A stretch of 64,000 nucleotides of DNA, taken from contig OX457057.1 of the NCBI GenBank assembly GCA_949752795.1, positions 5,694,632 to 5,758,631 of the forward strand, given 5' to 3'. Every line of letters begins with the position of its first letter. The first letter of the stretch is position 1. Below, piece by piece: positions 37,161 to 48,639 of this stretch. The stretch comes from Hyperoodon ampullatus (taxonomy: Eukaryota; Chordata; Mammalia; Artiodactyla; Ziphiidae). A model generated the notes under the pieces. The model was not told the origin of the DNA. It searched no databases and saw only the letters and a program-made list of their open reading frames with translations. The position numbers and the translations under genes are program-made.

Positions 37161-37195
37161 AGGTCTCAGGTCTCAGGTCTCAGGTCTCAGGTCTC
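37161..37195 (+). repeat. Five tandem AGGTCTC units
   Basis: Five perfect 7-bp units sit between the CRE and the start codon of VAMP3, near or within the 5'UTR. Copy number is likely variable. Confidence 0.95.
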
Positions 37196-37247
37196 CTGTC
37201 GCGCTGCCCCGGTCCGCCGATCCTCGCCCGCTGCCGCCGCCGCCAAA

Positions 37248-37249
37248 AT
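37248..37249 (+). CDS. VAMP3: VAMP3 exon 1 coding bases (AT of ATG)
   Basis: Exon 1 ends CGCCAAAAT before the donor GTGAGT at 37250. The G of the start codon is the first base of exon 2, so only two coding bases lie in exon 1. The genomic ATG at 37248 is followed by TGA in the unspliced reading, so translation depends on splicing. The rest of exon 1 is 5'UTR in the CpG island. Confidence 0.85.
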
Positions 37250-39056
37250 GTGAGTGACACGGCGCGACGCGGAGCGGCCTCGGGCCCGGAGGGCGGCGGC
37301 CCGCTGCTGGGACCCCCCGCCCGGCCCGGTTCCCGTCCGCCGCCTCTCGGACGCTGGCGCAGGCCGCGCGGGCCTTCGCGGGGCGCTCCAGAGGCCTGGG
37401 GGCGGGCGGCGGCTCCGGGGGTGCGGACTGCAGATGGGCCAGGTCGGTCCCGCGGCGCCGCCGGCCGCCCGGGAGGGCCCCGCGGCCGGCGGGCGGACGC
37501 GGAAGGGGCGAGGGCGGGGCGGCCGGGGTTTTCCGGAGGTAGGGAGAGCCGCCCCCGCCCCTCCGCTTCCCCTTCCCCCCCCTCCGCTTCCCCTTCCCCC
37601 CCCCACCTCAAGTTCCCTGAGGGGAGCTGTGACCCCTTCCCTCATCCTGCAGAGCCTGCTCGCTGCCTGGTGCCTGGTGCCTGGGGTGGGCTCCGGAAGT
37701 TGCAAGGGAAAAGACCTGGGCCCTGTGTGAAGGCACCTGCGGTCAGAGTGGAGTCTGGCGCAGAGCTGTGCGCCTCCGCTCTCTTTTTAAGCAGAAGCAT
37801 TCTTGTACTTGAAAACGTGGAGTTTCCCGTGGTTACATCCCGAGAACGCTAAGTGTCAAGATTCACCAGGACCCTGTGTCCGCCTCCAACCTGCTCATTC
37901 CTCACCTACAGAGGAGGAAGGAATGGGTGCTTTCGCAGGGTTCCTTCCAGGAACTAGGGACACCCCTCTGGAGTGTTCCTGCTTGAGGCTGCTGTTCCAG
38001 TAGTTCGCCGTGGTTAAAACCTAGATCCGTAGAATTATACAGAACCTGGTCTAAACACAGGCTCCACTGCAGCCAGCGGTGTGGACTTTCTAAGCCTTAC
38101 TTTACTCATCTTTGAAATGAGGTTAACAGTAGTGTCCCCCTCAAAGAGTTTTGAGGATTAAATGAGAAAATGCTTGGAGAAAATGCACCAGTACATGGCC
38201 CTTCGCTATTATCGATCAGACAGTAAACTCTCTGAGGGCAGGGGTGGGATCTGCTGCATCCCTGGTCTTTGACGCATGGTAGGTATAAGATAACTGTCGG
38301 TTGAATCAGTGAATCAGTGGCCGTTGTATGCAAGACATGGGGAAGAGACCTCTAAGACACAGGAGTCTGTGATCTATTAGAGAAGGCAAGGCTATATATT
38401 TCTATATCTGAAAAACCAAAGCATTGCCAACCAAGTCATGGAAGCAATTAGGACTTCAAAGCCAGAGTGGTCAAAAAAGATCTGTCCGGGGGAAAAATAA
38501 AGAATTCGATGAGGATTTTAAAAGAAGTACCTCTTAAGAGAGGGAGCATTGCTTCATCTTACCTTTCCCACTGACGCCCCCTAAACCCCACATCCTGGTG
38601 TTTCTGACTCTGTTTCTCTAACTGAATCTATTTCTCCATACTGGAAAAAGGGCATTTTATAATTGTTTATAACTATGAAGACCATTCTTACCACAGTGAA
38701 AAGCTCAGAAGAGTACTGAGTGCCTTTAAGTAGGTGTAGGTCTTAAAACAAGTAATAAACAATGGGAAAGCAGAGTTTACCTATCTTAGGATCAGGTCCT
38801 TCAGTGATACAATGGAGATCCTGTTAAACCTTCACTTCAGACCTTGGTCCCTTTGAACACGTGGGTGAATCTTTAAAGTTATAGAGGAATTAGAAAAGGT
38901 GTCATTTGAACCTCTGTGCATTGATGCAGGAAGGATTTTCTTTTTCTGCTTTAGTTCTGAAATTCTAACACTGAGGCTCCTCCAGTACATCTTCATACTT
39001 ACAGAAGTGTGTTCGGAATCCTAATTTACTCACGCTTGTGTCTTTACATGTTTCAG
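37250..39056 (+). other. VAMP3: VAMP3 intron 1
   Basis: 1.8 kb. It starts inside the CpG island (polypyrimidine-purine run CCTCCGCTTCCCCTTCCCCC, twice, near 37560-37600) and contains a MIR-like segment near 38025-38310. No other gene is seen. Confidence 0.85.
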
Positions 39057-39138
39057 GACTACAAGCGTGCCTGCAGGGTCAAGCGCTGCCTCTGGCAGTA
39101 GTAGAAGACTTCAGCAGACACAAAATCAAGTGGATGAG
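39057..39138 (+). CDS. VAMP3: VAMP3 exon 2: N-terminus
   Basis: The acceptor is TGTTTCAG and the donor is GTATTG. The first base completes the start codon. It encodes MTTSVPAGSSAASGSSRRLQ followed by QTQNQVDE. The flexible head precedes the SNARE helix. The exon ends on a codon boundary. Confidence 0.95.
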
Positions 39139-40066
39139 GTATTGCCCAGAAGTGCTGAAAACATGAATCATAAGCCAACATGGGAACACTCTGGGAATAG
39201 CTCTGTTTAGAAAAAGGACCGTAAAAGTGTGAATGTAAAGTAAATTTTGACTGTCATAAATGTAACAAAATTTTGTCCCCTACTGTGTTGCAAGCCCTTA
39301 CCTAAGCTTCTGAGAAGTCATGTCCTACTGGTTTCAAGCTTGTTTTCCTGTGACCGAATCACATACCTAAAGTACAGGCTCTCCTCTCTGAGAACATTCC
39401 TTCAAGAATCACTTTATAATGTATATTTTGCCACAATAAATAAAAAATTAGAGAAGAAAAAAGAACCACTTTATAAAATAAGGTAATAGAATTTTAAGGA
39501 TTAGGCCTCTAGATTGCGCAAGCCAGGACCAATCCTCCTGACCAGATTTTTCATCAAAATTCTTTTTCCAGTAGCTTGACAGTACTAGTTACCCAGCCCA
39601 GCAAGTCACTGTAGATTGTTGCCTATTGACATGCAGAAGGCAGGTGCTGGGAAACTTCTCTGGCCTAACAGATCTGTATCTGTGGAATTCTTGACTTCGG
39701 AGACCCTCAGAGCATCTTTTGCTCTGCCCTATGTATGCAGACCTACAATGGAAAATTGTTTGAGAAATTCAAGCTAGTATTAATATCTCCATAGTCCTAA
39801 AAGCCATCACTGCTGAACAATGACATCTTGGTCTTTCTGCATTTAGCTGCCTTAAAAAGCAGAGTTAAAACTAATATTAGATTCTGTTGTTAAATCATAT
39901 GGTAATATTTTGGTCTGAAGGTTTTGTTTATGACCTTAATTCTGAAATTTTTACATTTTCATGCTGAGAAACCCATTCTAATTCCATCCTACATGAAACT
40001 TCTGTTAACTTACGAAATCAAATTGGGTCCTTTTTCTTTACTAAAGAGAGTTGTTTTGTTTTGTTT

Positions 40067-42275
40067 TAGATTGAGGTAAAATTTACATAACATAGAATTA
40101 ACCATTTTAAAGAGTACAATTCAGGGGTATGTGGTATATTCACAATGTTATGCAACCATTCCCTCTGTCTAGTTTCAATTTTTTTCTTTATCCCTGAAGA
40201 ACACCCTGTATGCATTTAGTAATCACTCCCCATTCCTCCTTCCTCTGAATGGTAGCCTCTAATTGGCTTTCTGTTGCTATGGTTTTGCCTATTCTGGATA
40301 TATCATATAAAAGGGATACAATGGCCTATTGTGTCTGGCTTCTTTCACTTAGCATCACATGTTCTACAAAGTTGTAGCGTTTATCAGTACATCATTTTTA
40401 TGGCTGAGTAGTATTCCATTGCACATGGATACCTCAGTTTGTTTATCCATTCATCTGCTGGTGGATTTTTGGGTTGTTTCCACCTTTTGGCTGTTATGAA
40501 TAGTGTTGCTATAAACGTTTGCGTATAAGTTTCTATGTGTACACCTGTTTTCATTTCTCTTGGTTATGGGTCTAGGAGTAGAATTGCTGGATCATATAGT
40601 AATACTATGTCTAACTTTTTTTTTTTTTTTTTTTTTTTTTTGCGGTACGCGGGCCTCTCACTGTTGTGGCCTCTCCTGTTGCGGAGCACAGGCTCCGGAC
40701 GCGCAGGCTCAGCGGCCATGGCTCATGGGCCCAGCCGCTCCGTGGCATGTGGGATCTTCCCGGACCGGGGCACAAACCCGTGTCCCCTGCATCGGCAGGC
40801 GGACTCTCAACCACTGCGCCACCAGGGAAGCCCTACTATGTTTAACTTTTTGAGGAACTGCCAAACTTTTCCACAGTGATGTACTATTTTACACTCCCAC
40901 TAGCCATGTCCAGGAGTTCCTGTTCTTCCACTTCATCACCAACACTTGTTATTTTCCATTTTTTTGGTTATAGCCATCCTAATGAGTACGAGTTAGTAAC
41001 TCATCATGGTTTTGATTTGCATTTCCTAATGACCAATGATGTTGAATATATTTCCATGTGCTTGCTGGCCAATTGTATATATTCTTTGTAGAAATGTCTA
41101 TTCAAGTCCACTGCCAATTCTTTAATTGTGTAGTCTGTTTCTGGTGTCGGTTGATAAGAATTCTTTATATATTCTGGATATTAAATCTTTGTCAGATACA
41201 TGATTTGCAGATATTTTCTTAACATCTTGTGGATTGTCTTTTCACATCCATGACAACAATGTCTTTTGATGCACAAAAGATTTTAATTTTTATGAAGTCC
41301 AGTTTGTCTATTTTCTCTCTTGTTGCTCTTGCTTTTGGTGTCAAATCCACGGCCAAATTCAGAGTTGTAAGGATTTACTCTTACGTTTTCTTCTAAGAGG
41401 TTTATAGTTTCAGCTGTATTCTCAGATCATTGATCCATTTTGAGTTAATTTTTGCATTTGGGGTAAGGTAAGGGTCCAGCTTCATCAAGTGGCTGTCCAG
41501 TTGTCCCAGCACCAAGTTTTGAAATTGGAAAGTGTGACTCCTCCAATTTTGTTTTTCTTTTTCAATACTGTTTTGGGTACTCAGGGCTCCTTGGAATTCC
41601 ATATGAATTTGAGGATTGGTTTTTCCCTTTGTGCAAAAAAAAAAAAAAAAAGCCATTGGAATTTTGATAGAGATTGTGTTGAATCTATACATATGTACAT
41701 CACTTGGGGGAGTACTGCCCTCTTAAAAATATTAAGTCTTTCAATCTATGAACATGGGATGTTTTCCCATTTCATTAGGTCTGATTCCTTTCAGTAGTGT
41801 TTCACAGTTTTCAGTGTGCAAGTCTTTGGCGTCCTTGGTTTAATTTATCCCTAGGTATTTTATTCTTTTGGGTGTTACTGTATGGAATTGTTTTCTTTAT
41901 CTCCTTTTCATTGCTAGTGTATGGAAGCACGCTCATTTATGGCTATTGGTCTTGTACCCTAAAACTTTCCTGAGTTTGTTTACTAACTTTAGTAGGGTTT
42001 TTTGTAGATACTTTGGTATTTTCTGTACATGGAAACATCTGCAAATAGAGATCACTTTACTTCTTCTCTAACTTGGATGCCTTTTATTTCTTTTTCTTAC
42101 CTGATTTCTCTGGCCAGAACTTCTAGTACAATGTCGAACAACAGTAGTGAAGGTGGGCCTCCTTGTCTTTCACCATTGAGCATGGATGTTAGTTGTGGGT
42201 TTTTCCATAGATGCCCTTTACTATGTTAAGGAAGTTCCCTTCTATTCCTAGTTTGCTGCGTGTTTTTAACTTGAA
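40067..42275 (-). mobile_element. L1 LINE fragment, reverse strand
   Basis: About 2.2 kb whose + strand is the reverse complement of an L1 3' half: TTGAGGTAAAATTTACATAA, TAGTATTCCATTGCACATGG, TTGATTTGCATTTCCTAATG and TTTGTCTATTTTCTCTCTTG. It is interrupted by the SINE at 40617-40835. Frames are broken and no functional ORF2 remains in the window. Confidence 0.85.
40617..40835 (-). repeat. CHR-type SINE inserted in the L1
   Basis: It runs from a T-rich tail to the reverse-complement head CCACCAGGGAAGCCC. The near-perfect duplication ACTATGT(C/T)TAACTTTTT flanks it (from 40604 and from about 40836). It is therefore younger than the L1 it split. Confidence 0.9.
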
Positions 42276-42422
42276 AGGGTGAGACCTTTTTTCTTTTTCT
42301 TTAATGGAAGTTTGGCTCAAAGTAGTAAAGTGCTGACCTGAAAAAAAAATGCCAGTAAACTTCACTGAGGAGTTTTGTTCTTCATTCCTGTACGTGTAAC
42401 TGAGCGTGATCGTATTCGTCAG

Positions 42423-42581
42423 GTGGTGGACATCATGAGGGTCAACGTGGATAAGGTGTTGGAAAGAGATCAGAAGCTCTCTGAGTTGGATGACCGTGCA
42501 GACGCACTGCAGGCAGGAGCCTCCCAATTTGAAACGAGTGCTGCCAAGCTGAAGAGAAAATACTGGTGGAAGAATTGCAAG
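42423..42581 (+). CDS. VAMP3: VAMP3 exon 3: R-SNARE motif
   Basis: The acceptor is TTCGTCAG and the donor is GTAGTT. The 53 codons run [53 protein letters not shown]. This is the complete SNARE helix that zips with syntaxin and SNAP-23/25. The Arg of LERDQK is the central polar layer. The sequence appears identical to other mammals as far as I recall. Confidence 0.98.
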
Positions 42582-43371
42582 GTAGTTCGCTTTTAACTGG
42601 TCTTTACATTAAGTCATGCTCTGTAGTCTCAGGGTAGACAGAGGCTACAAACATTGGACTTTCACGAATCTTGAGTTTGCCTTCCCTCGCGTGGAAGTGT
42701 GGATTGACACTGAATCTAAAACACTGACTGCATATCCTCTTCCTGTCCCCACAACTGGGAATTCTCCATGTTCTGGGGCAGACCTTCAGAAGCATGTAGA
42801 ACAGGAGCGTCCCAAATCAATCGTAGACCTAAGCCCCTTCCAGCCCTCCACCCCCGCAGAGCCCTGCACACAGGTTGACAGGAGAGGGCTGGACAGGTGG
42901 TCAGTTTCCATGTGGCTGCGAATGGCTCCAGTGTCAATGGGAAGAGCCGCTCGAAAGCCGCAGTGTGCTCCACAGAAGAGCAGGAAGCAGCCGCGCAAGG
43001 AGCGTGGCCCAAAGCAGAGGTTACACAGCTGCGCAAGCAATGTGCTGCGATCAGATCCCTTCCTGGGTTGGAAGTGACACTTTCTGACACGTGGGACAGG
43101 CTTATTAGTAGCCCTTCTTCAGGTGGAAAACAGGTATACACAAAGGCCTATCTAGGGACCACAAATCATTTGAACGTGTTATAAAAAGCAGATAAGTAAC
43201 TTCCAGGCCCTAATTGAGAACATTAAGTTTAGGCTTTAAAAATTATGAATATTTCAGATGGTGGTGCACCTTAATTTCTCCTTCTGACTAGAACGATATT
43301 ATATTGATACTCTTCAGTAAGCACGTTGATCTCTAGTTTTGAACGTGAAATGGACGTGTGTGTCGTTACAG
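42582..43371 (+). other. VAMP3: VAMP3 intron 3
   Basis: 790 bases with no transposon I can name. Several overlapping open frames occur around 42616-43140 on both strands, but without family features. Confidence 0.8.
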
Positions 43372-43423
43372 ATGTGGGCAATAGGGATCAGCGTTGTTGT
43401 CATCATCATCGTCATCATCATTG
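43372..43423 (+). CDS. VAMP3: VAMP3 exon 4: transmembrane anchor
   Basis: The acceptor is CGTTACAG and the donor is GTGAGT. It encodes MWAIGISVVVIIIVIII, a hydrophobic tail anchor, and one base of the next Val codon. The run of ATC/GTC codons forms a CAT repeat on + that could be slip-prone. Confidence 0.96.
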
Positions 43424-44247
43424 GTGAGTTCTCCTGCTCCAAACTCACTGCAGAATCTTCTCTGCTCACAGCTGACTGCATATACAAGAACTCCAGTTAA
43501 AAGTTCCCTCGGAGATGTTAGTTTGCCCCAAAGGTTTTTGTTTTCATTATTAAGTGTTTTAAGTACTTGGGTGGTGAGTCTGAGATTTTCCGATATAAAC
43601 AGTAATCCTTTGAAGTTAGAGAAAATTTATTCATTTCCACTGAATGAGTGGAAGAAAGTTTTCTCTCTGAATATATTTTTATCAGAGGTTTCCTTTTATG
43701 AGAAACAGTGCAGTCTAGCGATTAAAAGCATGGACTACCTGTGATCCACCCTAGCTCCACCATCCAGTGTGTGGCCTTGGGCAAGTAATTTAGTACCTCT
43801 GAACCTCAGTTTCCTCGTTTATAAAATGGGGATAATAACAGTACCTACCTCATGTTTCTTATGAGGACAAAGCTGTTAATATATAAAAGGTGCTTAGGAT
43901 GGTGCCTGGCATATAGTAACAATAGTTATATAAATAAATATATATACACACAACTATCATTGCTATTATGATGATCATTACTACTGCTACTACGTACAAT
44001 ATTGGAACAGCCCATTGCCATTCATAGCCCAGTACATGAGAACTATTTAAAGAAATACATCTTGGATCCTTTTTTTGACAGCCTCCTCTAGCCCTCCAAA
44101 AAATATAGGAAAGCCACCAGTAGGAAATTGGACAGAAATTGAATTTCTGTTCACACTTAGACTGCAGTGTTTGATGTTTATTCTGTATTTGCACTGAACA
44201 ACTAAACTGTTGTTTTTCCACTTTTTTGCATCTCCCCTGCTTATTAG
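43424..44247 (+). other. VAMP3: VAMP3 intron 4 with MIR
   Basis: It contains a nearly full MIR at about 43710-43925. Nothing else in it is supported. Confidence 0.85.
43710..43925 (+). repeat. MIR SINE, nearly full length
   Basis: It starts near CAGTGCAGTCTAGCGATTAA, passes GGCCTTGGGCAAGTAATTTA and CAGTTTCCTCGTTTATAAAA, and ends GGTGCCTGGCATATAGTAA. All MIR landmarks are in order. Confidence 0.85.
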
Positions 44248-44267
44248 TGTGGAGTGTTTCTTCCTGA
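44248..44267 (+). CDS. VAMP3: VAMP3 exon 5: C-terminal tail and stop
   Basis: The acceptor is GCTTATTAG. It completes Val, then encodes WSVSS and TGA (44265-44267). It holds the last lumenal residues of the tail-anchored protein. Confidence 0.95.
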
Positions 44268-46055
44268 AGAACCAGTGAAACTCCAGCCTGCTGTTCAAGA
44301 AACCTCTTCAAGAGTTTTGGTTTAGAACCTGCTATATTATCAAGCTTACCTACTGTTATATCTAAAATGATTATTTTCTGTTAGTGACTGTAAAGTTTGT
44401 TTTCTAGGAAATGTGCCTTTGTTTTGTAATATGCACTGCAAACTAGAGGTGTAGTCAGCCCAGCCCCCATTTTGCACAGTGCCTTTTCAAATTTACATAT
44501 GGGCTGATGAAGAGGACTTCTTAAGTTGCAGAGTGTAATAACCTAGCAGTAATGTTGTCTGATTAACTGCCAGTGATTCCAGTTAAGGAAATTTGTTCCA
44601 AGTTAGCTGTCCTAGTCACATGACATTACCCTCATTTTAAACCTTTGGGTAGTCAGATTCCAATTTGTGCCTTCCAGAAAGAACACTACTGCCTAACACA
44701 AATACAGGCTGTGCCTTATTTTGCTATTTTTCTGATTCCCTTTAAGAGAACTCTCTACTGTTTATAAACACTGCTGACGTTTTCGCTGTATTTAAAACAA
44801 GATGCTGGTAAAGAGTTTTTGCTCCTGCGTTAGATATGAAGATGTTTACTTTCTTGTTACTGTTATGTATCACTTGCTAAAAATATTGTTTTAATCAGAA
44901 ATAATAACCTCGTTAAAACATTTTTATAGAACTGTGGCTGTGACCAAAGTTCCTGTTTTGCCAAAAAGTTAAATCCCAGTCAGATGTCGAGTCTGTTCCT
45001 GGTAGATGAGTTCAGAAAAGTGACCAGTGGGACTCAAGGTGCCCTTCAGAATTAAAATTGTAATATTGTGTGTGAACCTCTGACATCCTGGCAGGCCTTT
45101 CTTGCCCTTGAAAGGCTGTAGGTCTTGCGACTCTCCTTCCGATCCAGCATTTTTCCTGGGGGTTAGAGAGGGTTTGAGCTCAACTGACCATCTCATTCCT
45201 GTAGACAGAGTTTTACCCAGCCATGTGCAGGTTATCAGCTGTAGACTCCAATATGTTTCTAGTAATTACGTGAGCAACAGTGCTGTAGTCTTCAAGTGAG
45301 ACCATCTGTGAACTGCTCATTTTCTGGTCCAGTCCCCACGGACGATAGTTTTTTGGAGTTTGTTTCCTATTTTGATCCATAGTCCACTTCCTAAATCTGC
45401 CTTCTAAATTATGCTCTCGATTAGGCATTGGTCAGGGGGGACGAGATTTTACAGAGGATAGCTAACCAGAGACACTTTCTTTGATGTCACAGACTGTCTG
45501 CATAAGATGCTGCTTTGGGAATAGCTGTTGTCATCTGAGAGGCTTTTGTTGTGTACGTGAGACTTTGGACATCAGGGTGTGTGGCTTAAGGACAGGAATT
45601 CAGGTAGGAATGAAAACAGGCGAGGAGGCACTGAGGGGGAAAGGAGCCTTACCACCCTGTGGCTCACTGTTAGCGGAGTATTCTCAAATTCTTGTTCACA
45701 CACACGTTTGTGACTTACAGAGCAACAGTTAAGGTGCACCAGGACCCAGGTTCCATTTCTGTAATATCTTGTTCCCCTGACATCAGTGAAATGGTGTGAA
45801 GTTGAAAATATGCCTTGCAGTGTGCCCACCTGGGAAGAAGGGAGCAGCCGTCAGTGTCGGGACGCTGGCCCACCCTCGGCTCAGGTCTCCGGCCGGGTCT
45901 GACTGAATCCTTGGTGCTCTCTCCTTGGCCTCGATGCTCAGTCCCATGTAACCCACTGGCTGCTGCGTTAACCCAGGAATGCTTCGCCTATATCTGTGCA
46001 TTTAGCTGGGAAGTCGACCACTATAATAAACTGAATAAAGTGTTTATAAACATAA
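44268..46055 (+). other. VAMP3: VAMP3 3'UTR
   Basis: About 1.8 kb to a pair of AATAAA hexamers. This length fits the roughly 2.2-kb VAMP3 mRNA of other mammals. Confidence 0.8.
46025..46039 (+). terminator. VAMP3: VAMP3 polyadenylation signals (two AATAAA)
   Basis: AATAAA at 46025-46030 and again at 46034-46039, followed by a GT-rich stretch GTGCTTGTGTTGCTTGTAGG from 46061. Cleavage is expected near 46050-46058. Confidence 0.75.
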
Positions 46056-47602
46056 CTCTAGTGCTTGTGTTGCTTGTAGGGGAACAGCTGGGCCTGGTCC
46101 AAGTCCTAAGGAAATGGCGTTCCTTGCTGCTCAACCTCCCTCTCCCTTACAGACCCCAAGTCCCCTTCCCCTTTTGCCCTCCCACCGTCCCCTCCCTGAG
46201 GACTCTGAGTTCTTGCATGCCGCTCCCCATGTGAAAAGTGCTTTTCAGTAGCGGAGATGAGTGGGGAACTGGCTTTCTTACGATTCCTAAAACGTTCAGA
46301 ATTTGGCTTTTGAGTTTCTTAAATATGTGGTCTTTCAGAAGTGACTTGTATAGAGCCGGCTGGTATGTGCTGGACCAGGTCGCTGCCCACGTGGGGCGTG
46401 GGAAGATGACTTGGGTGGGAGAGGGACGCCTCTTGTTTTCATTCTGCATGTCTTTCCCCTTGAAAGTACTTCCACTCTTACTCTGCAAGCCCTAGGGAAC
46501 AATATAATACGGGCGGAAGGAGACTTGCTTATGTTCACAATAAAATGCCAGTTTTCAGTAGAATCCTGCGATAAGCAGCTTGACGTTTTTCCATTGCCTC
46601 GGATAGACAGTCACTGCTTTTCTTGTCTGACATGCGATTGTGTCCCTGGGAAAGTACTAACTGTAGAATCGTGCCTTTTGTTCAGGAGCATGATATAATG
46701 AAATACGTATGAACTTCCGGTGCTATTTTCAAAGGAAAATCTACCATAAAGCGGCTCCTCCTTCTCTGCTTCTCCCTTAAATGTCAGGCTTCCTTAGGGA
46801 CTTCTGTTACCATTCTCCTTACCCTCCCCAGGCAAATCTTACCTGTTCTCATGATCCCTCTATTCATTCATCGGCTGATGAGGCCTGGCCTACTGGACAT
46901 AAGCCTCTGAGGTGCAGCGTTCACCAGACAGAAGGAAACATCCCCTGCCCCGTGCCGCTCCTCCGATCATTCACAGTGTCTGTTCCAGAAATGGCACCAT
47001 CACCTACCCAGTGACCACACTAGCCAAATCCACTGGACTTGCTGTTCTTTTTGGTCACCACCTATGTCACTCAGGATACGCTGGAGGGGTGCTATGTACC
47101 AGACACCTCCCAAATCGCCACGGCTCAAAGTTTTTTCCTTGCTCGTGCTCTGTGTCCCACGCCAGTCAGCAGGAAGGCTCTGTCATCAGTCCCTGGGGGG
47201 TGGGGTGAGGGGACTTCCTGTAAACATTCGTTTCCGGTTATCACTGCGGAAGGAAAGGAAGGGACCGGCAGGAATTGTGCACTGGCTCTCAACGCCTGCG
47301 CCTGGAAGTGGAGCCGGCAGCTCTGCTCACGTTTCATTGGCCAAAGCAGGTCAGGTGACCATGGCTCACCTCAGAGGTGGGAGGAGAGGAGAAATGGAAT
47401 GTTTGTGAACATCTTCCTTTGTGTCAACAACTTCAGTCAAAGAATGGGGGCAAATTCCCCGTGTCTTGTATTTTCTAATGACTTGTGTCTCTTACATGAT
47501 AATTTTACATTTGCATCACCAATAAAATGTTTCTTAAAGTATGGTAACTTTTTTGTTGGTTCTGAATGATGATTAATTATTTGCTTTAAAATTGACCAGA
47601 CT

Positions 47603-47959
47603 CGGGCTTCCCTGGTGGCGCAGTGGTTAAGAATCCACCTGCCCGTGCAGGGGACACGGGTTCCAGCCCTGGTCCGGGAAGATCCCACATGCCGCGGAGC
47701 AACTAAGCCCGCGCGCCACAACTACTGGGCCTGCGCTCCAGAGCCCGCGAGCCACAACTCCTGAAGCCCAGGCGCCTAGAGCCCATGCTCTGCAACAAGA
47801 GAAGCCACCGCAATGAGAAGCCCACGCACCGCAACGAAGAGTAGCCCCAGCTCGCCTTAACTAGAGAAAGCCAGCACACAGCAACAAAGACCCAATGCAG
47901 CCAAAAATAAATAAATAAATAAATAAAATAATACCTTAAAAAATAAGATAAAATAAAAT
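47603..47959 (+). repeat. CHR-type SINE (long form)
   Basis: Head GGGCTTCCCTGGTGGCGCAG and a long AAATAA/AAAATA tail. A perfect 15-bp duplication AAAATTGACCAGACT lies at 47588-47602 and 47960-47974. Confidence 0.93.
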
Positions 47960-48003
47960 AAAATTGACCAGACTGCTTAGTGCATTTAAAAATAAGCAAA
48001 CTT

Positions 48004-48256
48004 GGGCTTCCCTGGTGGCGCAGTGGTTGCGAGTCCGCCTGCCGATGCAGGGGACACGGGTTCGTGCCCCGGTCCGGGAAGATCCCACATGCCGCGGAAA
48101 GGCCCCACATGCCGCGGAAAGGCTGGGCCCGTGAGCCATGGCCGCTGAGCCTGCGCGTCCAGAGCCTGTGCTCCGCAACGGGAGAGGCCACACACAACAA
48201 CAGTGAGAGGCCCGCGTACTGCAAAAAAAAAACAAACAAAAACAAAACAAACAAAC
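48004..48256 (+). repeat. CHR-type SINE (short form) with internal duplication
   Basis: A perfect 16-bp duplication AAAAATAAGCAAACTT lies at 47988-48003 and 48257-48272. Inside, the 20-mer CCCACATGCCGCGGAAAGGC occurs twice in tandem at 48084-48103 and 48104-48123, which the other copies in the window lack. Confidence 0.93.
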
Positions 48257-48639
48257 AAAAATAAGCAAACTTATTTCCAACTGAGCTGCTTTTCATAGTA
48301 GCAGAAAATTCAGTCTGTAAAAGTTGAATTTACTAAATAAACCAATTATGGCACAATTATTAGAAAATAATTTTTTTTCTCATCCTTTCAATAGCAAGCT
48401 AAGTGCATTTAGAAATCTTCTACTTGGCTTTATGCCGCCAAGACGGACAATCCCCTGTTGGGACAAGTGCCTGCCTCTGGCCAAGGCTCTGGATCCCCAG
48501 CCTCAGGAAGGACTTCTCTCTGACAACTGCCTCTTGTCTGCAGCCCTTCCCTCCTGCGTCATTCGCATCTCCCTTCTTACTGGATCACCCCGTCACTTAA
48601 TAGCGATGCCCACATCCCTCCCTCCAGCCAAAAAATCCT

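Larger units (their letters stand above)
36960..37620 (+). promoter_or_regulatory. VAMP3: VAMP3 CpG-island promoter
   Basis: Very GC-rich with dense CpG, GC boxes (CCCCGCCC at 37052 and 37152 regions), a CRE at 37131 and an E-box CACGTG at 36972. I see no TATA box near the likely start. The long open frames here (up to 240 codons on +) come from GC richness, not from a gene. Confidence 0.8.
39139..42422 (+). other. VAMP3: VAMP3 intron 2 with L1
   Basis: 3.3 kb, about two thirds of it a reverse-strand L1 fragment that is split by a CHR SINE. The first 900 bases show no element I can name. Confidence 0.85.
36980..46055 (+). other. VAMP3: VAMP3 gene (complete, five exons)
   Basis: Vesicle-associated membrane protein 3 (cellubrevin), the R-SNARE of recycling endosomes and constitutive exocytosis. 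The joined CDS gives 104 residues: a short Ser/Ala-rich N-terminus, the R-SNARE helix from [20 protein letters not shown] (central-layer Arg at about residue 43) to [12 protein letters not shown], then a C-terminal transmembrane anchor MWAIGISVVVIIIVIII and the tail VWSVSS. Human VAMP3 is about 100 residues; the extra ones lie in the N-terminus, which resembles the rodent version. All four introns keep phase and no stop interrupts. The gene is co-oriented with CAMTA1 and PER3. Confidence 0.96.

Noticed and set aside
37130..37852. 240-codon open frame over the VAMP3 CpG island, with several overlapping frames on both strands
   Set aside because: Gly/Arg/Pro-rich product of GC-rich DNA, with frames open on both strands at once. 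The VAMP3 exon 1 border explains the region.
47703..48296. 197-codon reverse-strand open frame
   Set aside because: It is made from two CHR SINEs read in reverse; the same translation (SGHGSRAQP, CPLHRQADSQPL) recurs at every SINE in the window.
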